DNA of 64,000 nucleotides from assembly GCF_021261315.1 (NCBI RefSeq), contig NZ_JAJSAX010000006.1, forward strand, positions 62,001 to 126,000, in the 5' to 3' direction. Both the position numbers and the translations under genes were made by a program. The stretch comes from Epilithonimonas sp. JDS. Lineage in GTDB: Bacteria; Bacteroidota; Bacteroidia; Flavobacteriales; Weeksellaceae. The notes below the pieces were generated by a model that searched no databases, had not been told where the DNA came from, and saw nothing but the letters and a program-made list of their open reading frames with translations. Positions 16,789 to 26,123 of the stretch are shown in pieces. Position 1 is the first letter of the stretch. Every line of letters starts with the position of its first letter.

Positions 16789-17553
16789 TCAGGAATTATT
16801 TTCATTTTTTAGAGTTCGATAAGTTTCGTAAACGTATAAACTTTGAAGATAACTGATTTTTAAGCCATTAATTCCGTCCAGAATTCCTAGTTTCAAAATA
16901 TACGTTTTGAAAAATTTAAAGATGACTTTGCTCCATTGTACAATTGCCGAATATTTTTTTCCTTTCGATTGTAGTTCCTGTCCTTTTAATTTTCCATAAG
17001 ACAACATTTTTGTCTTGAAATTTTCATAATTTTCAAAAGAATAATGAAGGAGCTTGTGTCTTAGAATTCCGGTAGTTCCATTGACTTCCGGCGTTTCGTG
17101 GACTTTTTTATTTTTGGAATAATGTGCTTTTGACTTTCTGAACAAACGGAAATTTTTGTCATTCTGAGTTCCGGAATACTTGATCTTAATTCTTCCTACA
17201 AAGAATATTCTGTAAAAATAGTAAGCATCTTTAGCACTGGGATTTTGTACTGTTGCAATGATTTCTTCCCGTAATTCCGGTGTAATTCTTTCGTCTCCAT
17301 CCAAAAATAAAACCCAATCGTTGCTCGCAGCATCCAAAGCAAGATTCCGCTGTTTTGTAAAATCCTCAAATTTATTTCGAATAATTTTTACATTCGGAAA
17401 TTCACTTGCAATTTCTAAAGTTTTATCTGTACTGAAGGAGTCTACGACAATAATTTCATCACAAAAGTCAAAACATTCAAGAACTTCCCGAATGTTTTTT
17501 TCTTCATTAAAAGTGATGATTAATCCGCTTATCTTCTCTTTCAGTTCCTGCAT
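16789..17553 (-). CDS. Glycosyltransferase family 2 (WaaE/KdtX-like)
   Basis: 254 residues from the ATG at 17553. ISGLIITFNEEKNIREVL, VDSFSTDKT (37-45), FEDFTKQRNLALDAA and LFLDGDERI (82-90) are the pattern of the LPS-core glucosyltransferase WaaE/KdtX subgroup. An in-frame start at 17586 would overlap the end of rocD by 32 bases; the 17553 ATG begins one base after the rocD stop, so it is preferred. It is probably translationally linked to rocD by position only, since their functions differ. It likely adds a sugar to lipooligosaccharide or a related glycan. Confidence 0.9.
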   Translation of the reverse strand: MQELKEKISGLIITFNEEKNIREVLECFDFCDEIIVVDSFSTDKTLEIASEFPNVKIIRNKFEDFTKQRNLALDAASNDWVLFLDGDERITPELREEIIATVQNPSAKDAYYFYRIFFVGRIKIKYSGTQNDKNFRLFRKSKAHYSKNKKVHETPEVNGTTGILRHKLLHYSFENYENFKTKMLSYGKLKGQELQSKGKKYSAIVQWSKVIFKFFKTYILKLGILDGINGLKISYLQSLYVYETYRTLKNENNS

Positions 17554-17554
17554 T

Positions 17555-18805
17555 TTATTTTTCGAATTCCAAAACCGTTTTCTCAATAATTTTCACACAA
17601 TCCAACAATTGCTCTTCTGTGATAACCAAAGGCGGCGCAAGTCTGATAATATTGCCGTGCGTTGGTTTTGCCAATAATCCATTTTCTTTAAGTTTTACAC
17701 AAAGATTCCAAGCTGTTTTGCTGTCTGGTGTATCATTAATCAAAATGGCATTTAATAAACCTTTACCCCGAACTTTCGTTATTAAGTCCGTTTTCTCAAT
17801 CAGTTTTTCAATTTCAGAACGGAAAAGTTCTCCTAGTAGTTCTGATCTTTCTGATAAATTCTCATCTGCAACAACATCCAAAGCTGCAATTGCAACGGCG
17901 CAAGCAATTGGATTTCCACCGAACGTAGAACCGTGTTGTCCCGGTTTGATGACATTCATAATTTCGTCATTCGCCAAAACTGCGGAAACAGGATACATTC
18001 CGCCGGAAAGTGCTTTTCCTAAAATCAAAATATCAGGCTGAACGTTTTCATGATGGCAAGCGATTAGTTTCCCAGTTCTAGCGATTCCAGTTTGAACTTC
18101 GTCAGCAATGAAAAGCACGTTGTATTTTTTACAAAGTTCAGATGCGTTTTTTAAATAATTTTCATCTGGAACGTAAACGCCGGCTTCACCTTGAATCGGT
18201 TCTACTAAGAATGCCGCAATATTTGCTGAATCATTTTTCAAAGTTTCCTCCAAAGCATTCAAATCATTGTAAGGAATTTTTACAAACCCTGGTGTGAAAG
18301 GTCCGTAATTTTGGTTCGCATCTGGATCATTAGAAAAAGAAACGATCGTTGTCGTTCTTCCGTGGAAGTTATTTTCACAAACCACAATTTTTGCCGCGTT
18401 TTCGGAAATTCCTTTGACTTCATAACTCCATTTTCTGGCTAATTTTACGGCCGTTTCTACAGCCTCAGCACCAGAATTCATTGGAAGAACTTTGTCAAAA
18501 CCGAAAAGTGTTGTGATCTTTTTCTCATATTCTCCAAGATTTGAATTGTAAAAAGCTCTTGAAGTCAATGCCAATTTCTTAGCTTGATTGACCAATGCTT
18601 CTACAATTTTTGGATGTGAATGTCCTTGATTGACAGCAGAGTAGGCGGAAAGAAAATCGTAATATTTCTTACCTTCAACATCCCAAACAAAAACGCCTTC
18701 ACCTTTTTCTAAAACCACAGGAAGTGGATGGTAATTGTGCGCGCCATATTGGTTTTCGAGGTCGATGAAATATTGTGAGTTTTTTTCCTGAACTGCTGTT
18801 GACAT
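17555..18805 (-). CDS. rocD: Ornithine--oxo-acid transaminase
   Basis: PLP enzyme converting ornithine and 2-oxoglutarate to glutamate semialdehyde and glutamate, in arginine/ornithine breakdown and proline formation; cytoplasmic. From the ATG at 18805 it has 416 residues, close to the family length; an upstream start at 18844 would add 13 residues of low-complexity sequence. Motifs: [22 protein letters not shown] (109-119), FHGRT, ADEVQTG (234-240) and the PLP lysine in ILGKALSGG (Lys264). It is preceded by the accC terminator, so it should have its own promoter. Confidence 0.95.
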   Translation of the reverse strand: MSTAVQEKNSQYFIDLENQYGAHNYHPLPVVLEKGEGVFVWDVEGKKYYDFLSAYSAVNQGHSHPKIVEALVNQAKKLALTSRAFYNSNLGEYEKKITTLFGFDKVLPMNSGAEAVETAVKLARKWSYEVKGISENAAKIVVCENNFHGRTTTIVSFSNDPDANQNYGPFTPGFVKIPYNDLNALEETLKNDSANIAAFLVEPIQGEAGVYVPDENYLKNASELCKKYNVLFIADEVQTGIARTGKLIACHHENVQPDILILGKALSGGMYPVSAVLANDEIMNVIKPGQHGSTFGGNPIACAVAIAALDVVADENLSERSELLGELFRSEIEKLIEKTDLITKVRGKGLLNAILINDTPDSKTAWNLCVKLKENGLLAKPTHGNIIRLAPPLVITEEQLLDCVKIIEKTVLEFEK

Positions 18806-18855
18806 AACTTTTAATTTTTGTAAAAATAATAAATTTGAATTCAATTGTGGCTAAT

Positions 18856-18890
18856 AAAAATGCCCAACTTTTAAAGTCAGGCATTTATAT
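18856..18890 (-). terminator. Terminator of accC
   Basis: AAATGCC (18858-18864) pairs with GGCATTT (18880-18886) around an inner ACTTT/AAAGT pairing. The minus transcript continues with a T-run. It lies between the accC stop (18909) and the rocD start. Confidence 0.8.
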
Positions 18891-18908
18891 CTGTATAAAT
18901 AATATTTT

Positions 18909-20267
18909 TTAGATATGATTATCGAAACTTCTGTCCATTACAAAATCTTCCATAAACTTGGTGGTGTAATTTCCAGCTAGGAAATCTTCATTTTCCAATA
19001 ATTGTCTGTGGAAAGGGATCGTAGTTTTCACACCTTCGATGTAGAATTCTTCCAATGCACGTTTCATTTTCGCAATCGATTCTTCTCTGGTTTGAGCAGT
19101 AACAATCAATTTTGCGATCATAGAATCGTAATTGGATGGAATCGTGTATCCGGAATAAACGTGAGTGTCAACTCTTACTCCGTTTCCACCAGGAATATTA
19201 AGTTCTGTAATTTTCCCCGGAGATGGTCGGAAATCAGCATAAGGATCCTCAGCATTGATTCTACACTCGATAGAATGTCTTTTCGGATAATAATTTTTTC
19301 CGCTGATTGGCGTTCCGGCAGCTAAAAGGATCTGCTCACGGATCAAGTCAAAATCAACAACTTGCTCTGTGATTGGATGCTCCACCTGGATTCTCGTATT
19401 CATTTCCATGAAGTAGAAATTCCTGTGTTTGTCCACCAAAAATTCTATCGTTCCAACACCTTCGTAAGAAATATATTCTGCCGCTTTCACAGCTGCTTCA
19501 CCCATTCTTTCACGCAGATCATCTGTCATAAAAGGAGAAGGTGTTTCTTCAATTAGTTTTTGATTTCTTCTCTGGATAGAACAGTCTCTCTCGGAAAGGT
19601 GACAAGCTTTACCAAATTGGTCTCCAGCAACCTGGATCTCAATGTGTCTTGGCTCTTCGATCAGTTTTTCCATGTACATTCCGCCGTTTCCAAAAGCTGC
19701 AACAGCTTCCTGGATTGCAGAATCCCAATGTTCTTTCAAATCTTCTTCTTTCCAAACCGCTCTCATTCCTTTTCCACCGCCACCGGCAGTCGCTTTGATC
19801 ATCACAGGATAACCTGTTTCTTTAGCGATTTTTTTTGCATCTTCGTAAGAATCGATCAAGCCTTCGGAACCTGGAACACAAGGGATTCCGGCTGCTTTCA
19901 TGGTAGCTTTAGCCGTAGCTTTGTCTCCCATTTTTTCGATCTGTTCTGGAGTCGCTCCAATGAATTTGATGCCGTTTTTAGCACAAATTCTGGAGAAGTT
20001 TGCATTCTCAGATAAGAATCCATAACCTGGGTGAATCGCATCTGCATTGGTGATTTCTGCAGCCGCAATGATATTTGGAATTTTAAGATAAGAATCCTTA
20101 CTCATCGGTGGGCCAATACAAACAGCTTCGTCGGCAAAACGCACGTGAAGACTGTCTTTGTCAGCAGTTGAATAGACCGCTACTGTTTTGATTCCCATTT
20201 CCTTGGCCGTACGCAAAATTCGCATTGCGATCTCGCCACGGTTTGCGATCAATATTTTTTTGAACAT
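18909..20267 (-). CDS. accC: Acetyl-CoA carboxylase, biotin carboxylase subunit
   Basis: ATP-dependent carboxylation of the biotin on AccB with bicarbonate, the first half-reaction of malonyl-CoA formation. 452 residues. Order: N-terminal Rossmann domain ([16 protein letters not shown]), ATP-grasp domain with AGGGGKGMR (161-169), HIEIQ and the catalytic [10 protein letters not shown] (288-297), then the C-terminal domain with ECRINAEDP and YDSMIAKLI. It lies 81 bases after accB on the same strand; accB-accC is the standard pair. A final extension MDRSFDNHI follows the core. Confidence 0.97.
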   Translation of the reverse strand: MFKKILIANRGEIAMRILRTAKEMGIKTVAVYSTADKDSLHVRFADEAVCIGPPMSKDSYLKIPNIIAAAEITNADAIHPGYGFLSENANFSRICAKNGIKFIGATPEQIEKMGDKATAKATMKAAGIPCVPGSEGLIDSYEDAKKIAKETGYPVMIKATAGGGGKGMRAVWKEEDLKEHWDSAIQEAVAAFGNGGMYMEKLIEEPRHIEIQVAGDQFGKACHLSERDCSIQRRNQKLIEETPSPFMTDDLRERMGEAAVKAAEYISYEGVGTIEFLVDKHRNFYFMEMNTRIQVEHPITEQVVDFDLIREQILLAAGTPISGKNYYPKRHSIECRINAEDPYADFRPSPGKITELNIPGGNGVRVDTHVYSGYTIPSNYDSMIAKLIVTAQTREESIAKMKRALEEFYIEGVKTTIPFHRQLLENEDFLAGNYTTKFMEDFVMDRSFDNHI

Positions 20268-20348
20268 CTTTTTATAATTAAAAATTAAGAATTAAAAATT
20301 GAGATAAAGTGAAAACAATCACTTATCAATCATCATCTATCAATTATA

Positions 20349-20825
20349 TTAAGAAGGATCTACTAAAAATAATGGTTGATCGTATTCTACTGGAGAAGCG
20401 TCTTCTACCAAGATCTTCACGATTTTTCCGCTAACTTCTGACTCTATCTGGTTGAAAAGCTTCATTGCTTCGATCACACAAACTACTTTTCCTTCTGTTA
20501 CAGCATCGCCTACGTTTGCAAAAACATCTTTGTCTGGAGATGGTTTTCTGTAGAAAGTTCCGATCATTGGGGATTTGATCGTAATATATTTGCTGTCATC
20601 TGCAGCGTTTGCTGCTTCAGAATTATCGTTAGAAGCAGAAACTGGACTTGCAGCTGGTGCAGAAAAAGGAGTCTGATAAGAAACTTGTGGTGTTACATAG
20701 CTTACAGGCTCGCCTCCTAGTGGTGTTTTGATATAGATTTCGAAGTCTTTATTTTTATATTTCACTTCGGAAACTCCTGCTTTTGCTACAAATCTTACAA
20801 GATTCTGAATGTCTTTTATATCCAT
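20349..20825 (-). CDS. accB: Acetyl-CoA carboxylase biotin carboxyl carrier protein
   Basis: Carries the biotin that shuttles carboxyl groups between AccC and the AccA/AccD transferase. 158 residues: an N-terminal AccC-interacting segment (MDIKDIQNLVRFVAKAGVSEV), a Pro/Ala/Ser-rich linker (about 43-75), and the biotinyl domain with IKSPMIGTFYRKPSP and the biotinylation motif EAMK (Lys122). It precedes accC. Confidence 0.97.
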   Translation of the reverse strand: MDIKDIQNLVRFVAKAGVSEVKYKNKDFEIYIKTPLGGEPVSYVTPQVSYQTPFSAPAASPVSASNDNSEAANAADDSKYITIKSPMIGTFYRKPSPDKDVFANVGDAVTEGKVVCVIEAMKLFNQIESEVSGKIVKILVEDASPVEYDQPLFLVDPS

Positions 20826-20859
20826 AAAATTTTAAATGTTTTGAACGCCAAATATAATA

Positions 20860-20899
20860 AAAAACCACCCAAATTAATAAAATCCGAGTGGTTTTTTAT
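20860..20899 (-). terminator. Weak terminator between rpmF and accB
   Basis: AAAAACCAC near 20861 pairs with GTGGTTTTTT near 20890, with A and T runs on the outside. It may attenuate read-through from rpmF into accB. Confidence 0.6.
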
Positions 20900-20928
20900 G
20901 CTAAGTATAAGATTATCAAAGATAATTC

Positions 20929-21132
20929 TTAGTTTTCTTCTATAGTTTCTACAGTTTTCTCTACTACAACTTTTCCTCTGTAGTATAGTTTTCCTTCGTG
21001 CCAGTGCGCTCTGTGGTATAAGTGCATTTCGCCAGACGTTGCGTCTTTAGCCAATTGAGGAACTACAGCTTTGTAGTGTGTTCTTCTTTTATCTCTTCTT
21101 GTAGACGACTGTCTTCTTTTAGGATGTGCCAT
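20929..21132 (-). CDS. rpmF: 50S ribosomal protein L32
   Basis: 67 residues. [21 protein letters not shown] is the L32 start (the motif is longer; PKRRxSxxRxxxRR is diagnostic), followed by HRAHW and a short acidic tail. No zinc-binding cysteines are present, so it is the zinc-free form. It follows the DUF177 gene, the common DUF177-rpmF pair, and precedes accB. Confidence 0.96.
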   Translation of the reverse strand: MAHPKRRQSSTRRDKRRTHYKAVVPQLAKDATSGEMHLYHRAHWHEGKLYYRGKVVVEKTVETIEEN

Positions 21133-21177
21133 TGTTAGTACTTTTTAAAAAATTCTTTCGAATTATATTGTTATTTC

Positions 21178-21705
21178 TTAATTGTTATCTTTTAATCTCT
21201 TCAAAGCTTCCCATCGCGGGTCCACTTGTTCCTCTTCTTCCTCGATTATTTTTGGACTGTATTTGTCTAAAAGATTCTGATATTCCTCATTGTCTTTTAC
21301 AGAAGGTGCTACTTTCTTCATTGGGATTGATAGAACCACCGTTTCGTAGATCAGATTTGCAATGTTGAAATCGCTGTCTTTTCTGTTAATGGTAATCACA
21401 TCCTCGTTGCTGTCATCGTATTCTTCTCCAAATTTCACAAGAACTTTCAAATCATTTTCTATGTTTTCGGAAAATTCATCATTGCTAATGTCGCAAATCA
21501 ATTGAACCGTTCCTGAAACTTCGAATATGAATTCCAAAAATGTCGTGTGCTTGTCCAAAAGAACATTCACATTGATATTTGGGTTGAAAAACTCCTGTTC
21601 AGTCTCAAATAAATCAAAGAACTCCTGATTGATTTCGTAATTGAAATCGTGCTTTCCAGCTTTTAAGCCTACAAAAGCAATGTCGTAGTTTCTAAATCTG
21701 TCCAT
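21178..21705 (-). CDS. DUF177 (YceD-family) protein
   Basis: 175 residues from the ATG at 21705 (MDRFRNYDIAFVGLK). A start at 21747 is also open, but it lies upstream of the promoter -7 box at 21718-21725, so 21705 is chosen. The C-terminus has VDPRWEALKRLKDN, the family's typical end. YceD proteins are encoded beside rpmF in many bacteria and act in 23S rRNA processing or ribosome assembly in the cases studied. The domain is acidic and lacks cysteines except one. Confidence 0.9.
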   Translation of the reverse strand: MDRFRNYDIAFVGLKAGKHDFNYEINQEFFDLFETEQEFFNPNINVNVLLDKHTTFLEFIFEVSGTVQLICDISNDEFSENIENDLKVLVKFGEEYDDSNEDVITINRKDSDFNIANLIYETVVLSIPMKKVAPSVKDNEEYQNLLDKYSPKIIEEEEEQVDPRWEALKRLKDNN

Positions 21706-21717
21706 AAAAATGGTTTG

Positions 21718-21749
21718 CAAAAATAATTTAATTTTTTCAAATAACAAAA
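21718..21749 (-). promoter_or_regulatory. Promoter of DUF177-rpmF
   Basis: On the minus strand: TTTTG (21745-21749), a 19-base spacer, then TATTTTTG (21718-21725). Both boxes and the spacing match the Bacteroidota consensus. It leaves a leader of only about 6-12 bases before the ATG at 21705. Confidence 0.8.
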
Positions 21750-21828
21750 TATTTTTTGGAAATACTTGAATTGCAAAAAATTAGTCCTCCAAAAACTTAT
21801 TTTAATGTCTCAATTTTGAAGAAAGTGT

Positions 21829-22914
21829 TTAGCTTTCTTTTGGTAAATCTTCGTCTACTCCGTGGTTTGCGTGTGTCGCTTTCGGACGGAGGCGGTGCGC
21901 TCTCAATTCCTGATATTCGTCTCTGCTCTTGAAAATATTGATGGCTGTAAAAATAGCTTCGGAAAATGAAGTTTCGTCCGCTATATTTTTCCCCGCAATA
22001 TCGTAGGCAACGCCGTGGTCCGGCGAGGTTCTGATAAAAGGCAAGCCAGCTGTATAGTTCACGCCTTCTTCATAAGCAATCGTTTTGAAAGGCGCCAAGC
22101 CTTGGTCGTGGTACATAGCCAAAACGGCGTCGAACGCTTTATATTTCTCCGGTTGGAAAAAACTGTCTGCAGGATAAGGGCCGAAAGCCATAATACCTTC
22201 ATTAAACAAATCCTGAATCGCTGGCTGAATGATTTCGATTTCTTCTTTTCCGATTACGCCACCGTCACCAGCGTGAGGATTGAGTCCGAGAACCGCAATC
22301 TTAGGTTTTTCTACGCAGAAATCTTCTTTCAATGTCGCTACCAATTGCTTGATTTGTTTTTTGATATTTTCTTTGGTGATGTTGCTAGCAATCTCGGCAA
22401 CCGGAATGTGGTGCGTGGAAACCGCAACCTTCAAACCTTCGCTGACCATAAACATCACGGCTTCTTTGCCTGCTTTTTCTTCGAAATAACCGGTGTGGCC
22501 TGCGTGGGCGAAACCATATTTCATCATTTCGTCTTTGTTGATTGGCGCAGTTACGAGAACGTCGATGTCTTTGTTTAATAATGCTTCTGTCGCAGAGTTC
22601 AATGAGTCGATGGCCATTTTTGTGGATTCTTCCGTTGGGACACCAAATTCTATATTGCTGTTTTCCTTGGTCAGATTCACCATATTGATTTTGCCAGACT
22701 GAGCTTCTTTCGCTTCGTTGATGTAATTGAAGTTGGTCTGAAGTTTAAAAACATTTTTCTGATACGTAAAAAGTTTTCCTGAACCAAAGATGACGGGCGT
22801 AAAAAAGTCTGTGATGGATTTATCTTTCAGAGATTTGAGGATGATTTCCGGACCGATTCCGTTGAAATCGCCGATTGAAATTCCTACTCTGATTTTATGG
22901 TGTTTGGAGCTCAT
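21829..22914 (-). CDS. pdxA: 4-Hydroxythreonine-4-phosphate dehydrogenase
   Basis: NAD-dependent enzyme of the DXP-dependent pyridoxal-phosphate pathway. 361 residues. Signature blocks: IRVGISIGDFNGIGPEI at the N-terminus, VTAPINKDEM, AGHTGYFE (metal-binding His), GLNPHAGDGGVIG, and AMYHDQGLAPFKTI with SPDHGVAYDIAGK near the end. The dimer active site also needs metal-binding histidines seen in these blocks. A C-terminal tail of about 20 residues (RLRPKATHANHGVDEDLPKES) runs past the family core. It stands upstream of DUF177 on the same strand, but the strong promoter between them makes them separate units. Confidence 0.96.
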   Translation of the reverse strand: MSSKHHKIRVGISIGDFNGIGPEIILKSLKDKSITDFFTPVIFGSGKLFTYQKNVFKLQTNFNYINEAKEAQSGKINMVNLTKENSNIEFGVPTEESTKMAIDSLNSATEALLNKDIDVLVTAPINKDEMMKYGFAHAGHTGYFEEKAGKEAVMFMVSEGLKVAVSTHHIPVAEIASNITKENIKKQIKQLVATLKEDFCVEKPKIAVLGLNPHAGDGGVIGKEEIEIIQPAIQDLFNEGIMAFGPYPADSFFQPEKYKAFDAVLAMYHDQGLAPFKTIAYEEGVNYTAGLPFIRTSPDHGVAYDIAGKNIADETSFSEAIFTAINIFKSRDEYQELRAHRLRPKATHANHGVDEDLPKES

Positions 22915-22945
22915 TTGTTTATCTTTGACATTTATAAAGAATTTA

Positions 22946-22953
22946 CAAAATTA
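22946..22953 (-). promoter_or_regulatory. -7 box upstream of pdxA
   Basis: On the minus strand TAATTTTG, 32 bases before the pdxA ATG, matches TAnnTTTG. No clean -33 element is seen. Confidence 0.5.
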
Positions 22954-23018
22954 CAATTTTTTAGGTAGTTTTTCTTATGAAACGGATGCTAATTTGATGG
23001 CTTGTGAGGATTTGTAAA

Positions 23019-23130
23019 ACCACATAGGCACATAGAAAATTGAAAGATTCATATTCTTAAAGATAAAATAGATTTTAAATGTAGCTATTTTATCTTAGAT
23101 TTTTTTCAAAAAACTATGTTTCTATGTGGT
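23019..23130. repeat. Long imperfect palindrome
   Basis: ACCACATAGGCACATAG (23019-23035) pairs with CTATGTTTCTATGTGGT (23114-23130) with two mismatches. An inner pair, AAGATAAAATAG (23060-23071) and CTATTTTATCTT (23085-23096), is perfect. The whole 112-base unit can fold as one long hairpin with a bulge. It is noncoding and lies between pdxA and ribE. Confidence 0.85.
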
Positions 23131-23194
23131 ATAACTTTTCATATTAAATAATGAAAGCATTATTTAATGTGAAAAGTTTCTACGGACGACAAAT

Positions 23195-23305
23195 CCCATA
23201 GCCCCGATTGCAACGGCATCCTTTTTCGCTTAGACTTCGCGAAGTTCTGAATGACAAAAGGTGGAGCGAAAAAGATATAGTGGAAAGCGGGAAACAGCTC
23301 CAAAT
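23195..23305 (-). repeat. Dispersed intergenic repeat A, copy 4 (reverse orientation)
   Basis: Begins CCCATAGCCCCGATTG and ends GGGAAACAGCTCCAAAT, matching the reverse complement of the ends of the other copies. Inner stem CTTTTTCGCT (23221-23230) with AGCGAAAAAG (23265-23274) is a perfect ten-pair helix. The loop holds TTCGCGAA and a piece (TTCTGAATGACAAA) resembling half of the GTCATTC palindrome at 27503-27553. Confidence 0.78.
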
Positions 23306-23372
23306 TAAAAATATTAAATAACTGTTCGACGGAGTCAATAAGCTCTTAAAAAATTTAAAATATTAAGAAAGA

Positions 23373-23969
23373 ATGTTTACAGGAATCATTGAAGCTACGG
23401 GAAAAGTAGAAAAAATTGACAGAAACGAAAGTAATATAGATTTTACGCTGAGCGGACCGTTCACTCAGGAACTGAAAATCGACCAAAGTCTGGCTCATAA
23501 CGGCTGTTGCCTTACGGTGGTTGAGATTACTGAGAATACTTATAAAGTGACAGCCATCAACGAAACGCTGGAGAAAACGAATCTTAATTTTTGGAATGTG
23601 GGCACGGAAGTCAATTTGGAACGTTGTTTGCGATTCGAAGGAAGACTGGACGGACACATCGTGCAAGGTCACGTGGACAAAACGGGAACGGTGGAAAGCA
23701 TCGAAAATCAGGACGGAAGTTATTTCATCACCATCAATTACGACGAAACTACGGAATATACAACTGTTCCGCAAGGTTCGATAACGGTGAATGGAATCAG
23801 CCTGACGGTTGCTGAGAGCGGAGACGGGAAGTTTTCTGTGGCGATAATCCCATACACCTGGGAGTTCACGAATATGAAAAACCTGCAGAAAGGCGATGTG
23901 GTAAATCTGGAATTCGATATTATCGGAAAATACGTTGCCAAACTACTTAAAAAACAAAATGTCATTTAG
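23373..23969 (+). CDS. ribE: Riboflavin synthase, alpha chain
   Basis: Dismutates two lumazine molecules to riboflavin and a pyrimidinedione. 198 residues made of two similar lumazine-binding barrels: MFTGIIEATGKVEKI with NGCCLTV, and VQGHVDKTGTVESI with NGISLTV; the C-terminal helix follows. Length and both repeats are complete. The histidine-kinase gene starts inside its last codons (11-base overlap). Lumazine synthase (ribH) is not in the window. The upstream 460 bases hold repeats and no obvious TAnnTTTG box close to the ATG. Confidence 0.96.
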   Translation: MFTGIIEATGKVEKIDRNESNIDFTLSGPFTQELKIDQSLAHNGCCLTVVEITENTYKVTAINETLEKTNLNFWNVGTEVNLERCLRFEGRLDGHIVQGHVDKTGTVESIENQDGSYFITINYDETTEYTTVPQGSITVNGISLTVAESGDGKFSVAIIPYTWEFTNMKNLQKGDVVNLEFDIIGKYVAKLLKKQNVI

Positions 23970-25413
23970 TGATTATAAAGGTTATCGGTTAAGGAATAGG
24001 GTTTTCATCGGGTTTCTTACTATTTGTATCTTGAGTGTTGTCACTTCGGCGGCTTTGTCTTTCGTGATTCTTCGGGACAATGCGAAGAAGGTGAGCAAGA
24101 CCGATATGCAAAACAAATCTCAGGCGCTGATGGCATCATTGGATTATGCACTCAGTCATTCTCAGGTTCAGACTTATGACATTCCCAAAGTTTTGGAGAA
24201 TGAGATTTATGAAATTGCTGATGTTAACAAACACGACATCATCATCTATGACCTGAAAGGAAATTATCTTCTCTCCAACAAAGACCCAAATCTTGTCGAG
24301 CAAAAGAAAATGCCTGCCAATGTCCTGAATGAAATACGCAAAAATGGCAAACAATACGACGACAAATCCTATGATGAGAAATTGGACGCAAGTATTATCT
24401 CTTCTTATATGGTTCTGAAAAATAATATGCTGGAGGATATTGCATACATCTACTTCCCGTATTATCACAATGAGAGCGCCTATATGGAGGTTTTCAAGCA
24501 TTACTTCTCTTATATTATTGGTGTTAATATTTTGATTATCATCTTCAGTATCTGGCTCAGCTGGATTATTTCCAATAATTTGACGGAAGCAATTATCAGA
24601 TTTACATCGATGATTAGTAAGATTAATTTGTTTGACAGAAATCTGCAACCCATCAAATATTATAAGAACGATGAGCTGAATGCCTTGGTAAAAGCTTACA
24701 ATAAAATGATTGCGGAGATTGCCGACCAACGCGAAAGATTGAGCTACATCGAAAAACAATCCGCCTGGCAGGAAATGGCGAAACAAGTAGCGCACGAAGT
24801 GAAAAATCCTTTGACACCAATGAAGCTGATGATGCAAAACTTCGAAAGGAAATTTGACCCGAACGACCCGAATATCAGCAATAAAGTTAAAAATTTAAGT
24901 GAAATTGTCATCGGTCAAATTGATGTCATCAGTAGAGTAGCCAGTGCGTTTTCTCAGTTTGCACAATTGCCGGAGAAGACGGATGAGGAGATTTCTTTGA
25001 ATAAGGAAGTCCGAAATTCGCTGACAATCTTCAGCGACGAAAATATTTTTGTCCACGCCAATCACGATGATATCCGAATGAAAATCGACAAAGATTATCT
25101 CACGAGAATCATAACCAATCTCGTAACAAACGCCAGTCAAGCCAAATCAGATGATAGAAAATCCGTCATCAATGTTGACCTCGAGAAAATCGAAAAGCGA
25201 ATCAAAATCACCGTTCAGGATAATGGCGTAGGAATTCCGACCGACAAACTCGATAGGATTTTTGACCCAAATTTCACTTCCAAAAACAGCGGAATGGGAA
25301 TTGGACTCACAATGGTAAAACGAATGGTGGAAGATTACAACGGCACAATCACCGTGGTTTCCGAAGTTGACAAAGGCGCAACCTTCACGATTTCTATGCC
25401 TTCAAATATGTAA
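23959..25413 (+). CDS. Sensor histidine kinase, NtrY-like
   Basis: 484 residues from ATG 23959, which overlaps the end of ribE by 11 bases; a start at 23935 would overlap by 35. Two membrane spans (about 15-38 and 184-205) enclose a periplasmic sensor domain of about 145 residues. A HAMP-like linker follows, then the dimerisation H-box MAKQVAHEVKNPLTPMK with His279, and a catalytic domain with N-box TNLVTNASQAK, DNGVGIP and GMGIGLTMVKR. The H-box is of the NtrY type. No response regulator gene is adjacent, so it is an orphan here; the signal is unknown. Confidence 0.92.
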   Translation: MSFSDYKGYRLRNRVFIGFLTICILSVVTSAALSFVILRDNAKKVSKTDMQNKSQALMASLDYALSHSQVQTYDIPKVLENEIYEIADVNKHDIIIYDLKGNYLLSNKDPNLVEQKKMPANVLNEIRKNGKQYDDKSYDEKLDASIISSYMVLKNNMLEDIAYIYFPYYHNESAYMEVFKHYFSYIIGVNILIIIFSIWLSWIISNNLTEAIIRFTSMISKINLFDRNLQPIKYYKNDELNALVKAYNKMIAEIADQRERLSYIEKQSAWQEMAKQVAHEVKNPLTPMKLMMQNFERKFDPNDPNISNKVKNLSEIVIGQIDVISRVASAFSQFAQLPEKTDEEISLNKEVRNSLTIFSDENIFVHANHDDIRMKIDKDYLTRIITNLVTNASQAKSDDRKSVINVDLEKIEKRIKITVQDNGVGIPTDKLDRIFDPNFTSKNSGMGIGLTMVKRMVEDYNGTITVVSEVDKGATFTISMPSNM

Positions 25414-25416
25414 TGA

Positions 25417-26118
25417 ATGAAGCCATTCCGATTTCAACAATTTGACATTCAACAAAACGCTGATGTTTTCCGAGTTGGGACAGATGCGGTTTTGCTTGGT
25501 TCTTTGGCAAATGTTTCTGAAGCGAAGAAAGTTTTAGAAGTTGGAACTGGAACTGGAATTATTTCATTGATGATAGCTCAAAGAAATCCAGAAGCACAGA
25601 TTTTAGCCATCGATATTAATTCTGAAGCGGTCAATATTTCTCAAACCAATTTCATAAATTCTCCTTTTTCTGAACGACTCAAAAGTCAACTTCAAGATTT
25701 GAAAAACTTTGATACCGAACAAAAGTTCGACTTAATCATTTCAAATCCACCTTATTTTGAAATCAATTCTTCCGAAAAAGATATTCTCGCAAGACAAAGA
25801 TTAGAATTGAGTTTTTCTGATTTAATAAAAAAATCAAGTCAACTACTTTCTGGAAATGGACTTTTCACAGTTATCATTCCCATTGATTCTGAAAAGGAAT
25901 TCACTGAGCTTTGTTTCAAAAATAAATTATTTATTCAAAGAAAAGTAGTTATCAAAGGCATTAAAACCTCAGAACCGAAACGTTTAGTTTTAGAATATTC
26001 ATTCTCAGAATCAGAAACTCAAGTAGAAAACTTCGTCATAGAAAAATCTCCAAGAGTCTATTCCAATGAATATCTCGAACTCACAAAAGAGTTTCATCAA
26101 TTCAACAAAAAACTGTAA
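25417..26118 (+). CDS. trmN6: tRNA1(Val) adenine-N6 methyltransferase-like protein
   Basis: 233 residues. SAM-binding motif I EVGTGTGI (41-48), acidic motif IDIN (65-68) and the N6-adenine motif NPPYFE (110-115) match the TrmN6/YfiC family, which methylates A37 of tRNA-Val in E. coli. The N-terminus, KPFRFQQFDIQQNADVFRVGTDAVLLG, is also typical. It starts four bases after the histidine-kinase stop, so ribE, the kinase and this gene probably share a transcript. Target specificity is inferred from the family. Confidence 0.9.
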   Translation: MKPFRFQQFDIQQNADVFRVGTDAVLLGSLANVSEAKKVLEVGTGTGIISLMIAQRNPEAQILAIDINSEAVNISQTNFINSPFSERLKSQLQDLKNFDTEQKFDLIISNPPYFEINSSEKDILARQRLELSFSDLIKKSSQLLSGNGLFTVIIPIDSEKEFTELCFKNKLFIQRKVVIKGIKTSEPKRLVLEYSFSESETQVENFVIEKSPRVYSNEYLELTKEFHQFNKKL

Positions 26119-26123
26119 TAAAA

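Noticed and set aside
22015-22578. A 187-codon open frame opposite pdxA
   Set aside because: Phe-rich antisense sequence overlying conserved PdxA motifs; not a gene.
24136-24837. A 233-codon open frame opposite the histidine kinase
   Set aside because: Antisense to conserved kinase sequence; its composition is His/Ile-rich and matches nothing. Shadow frame.
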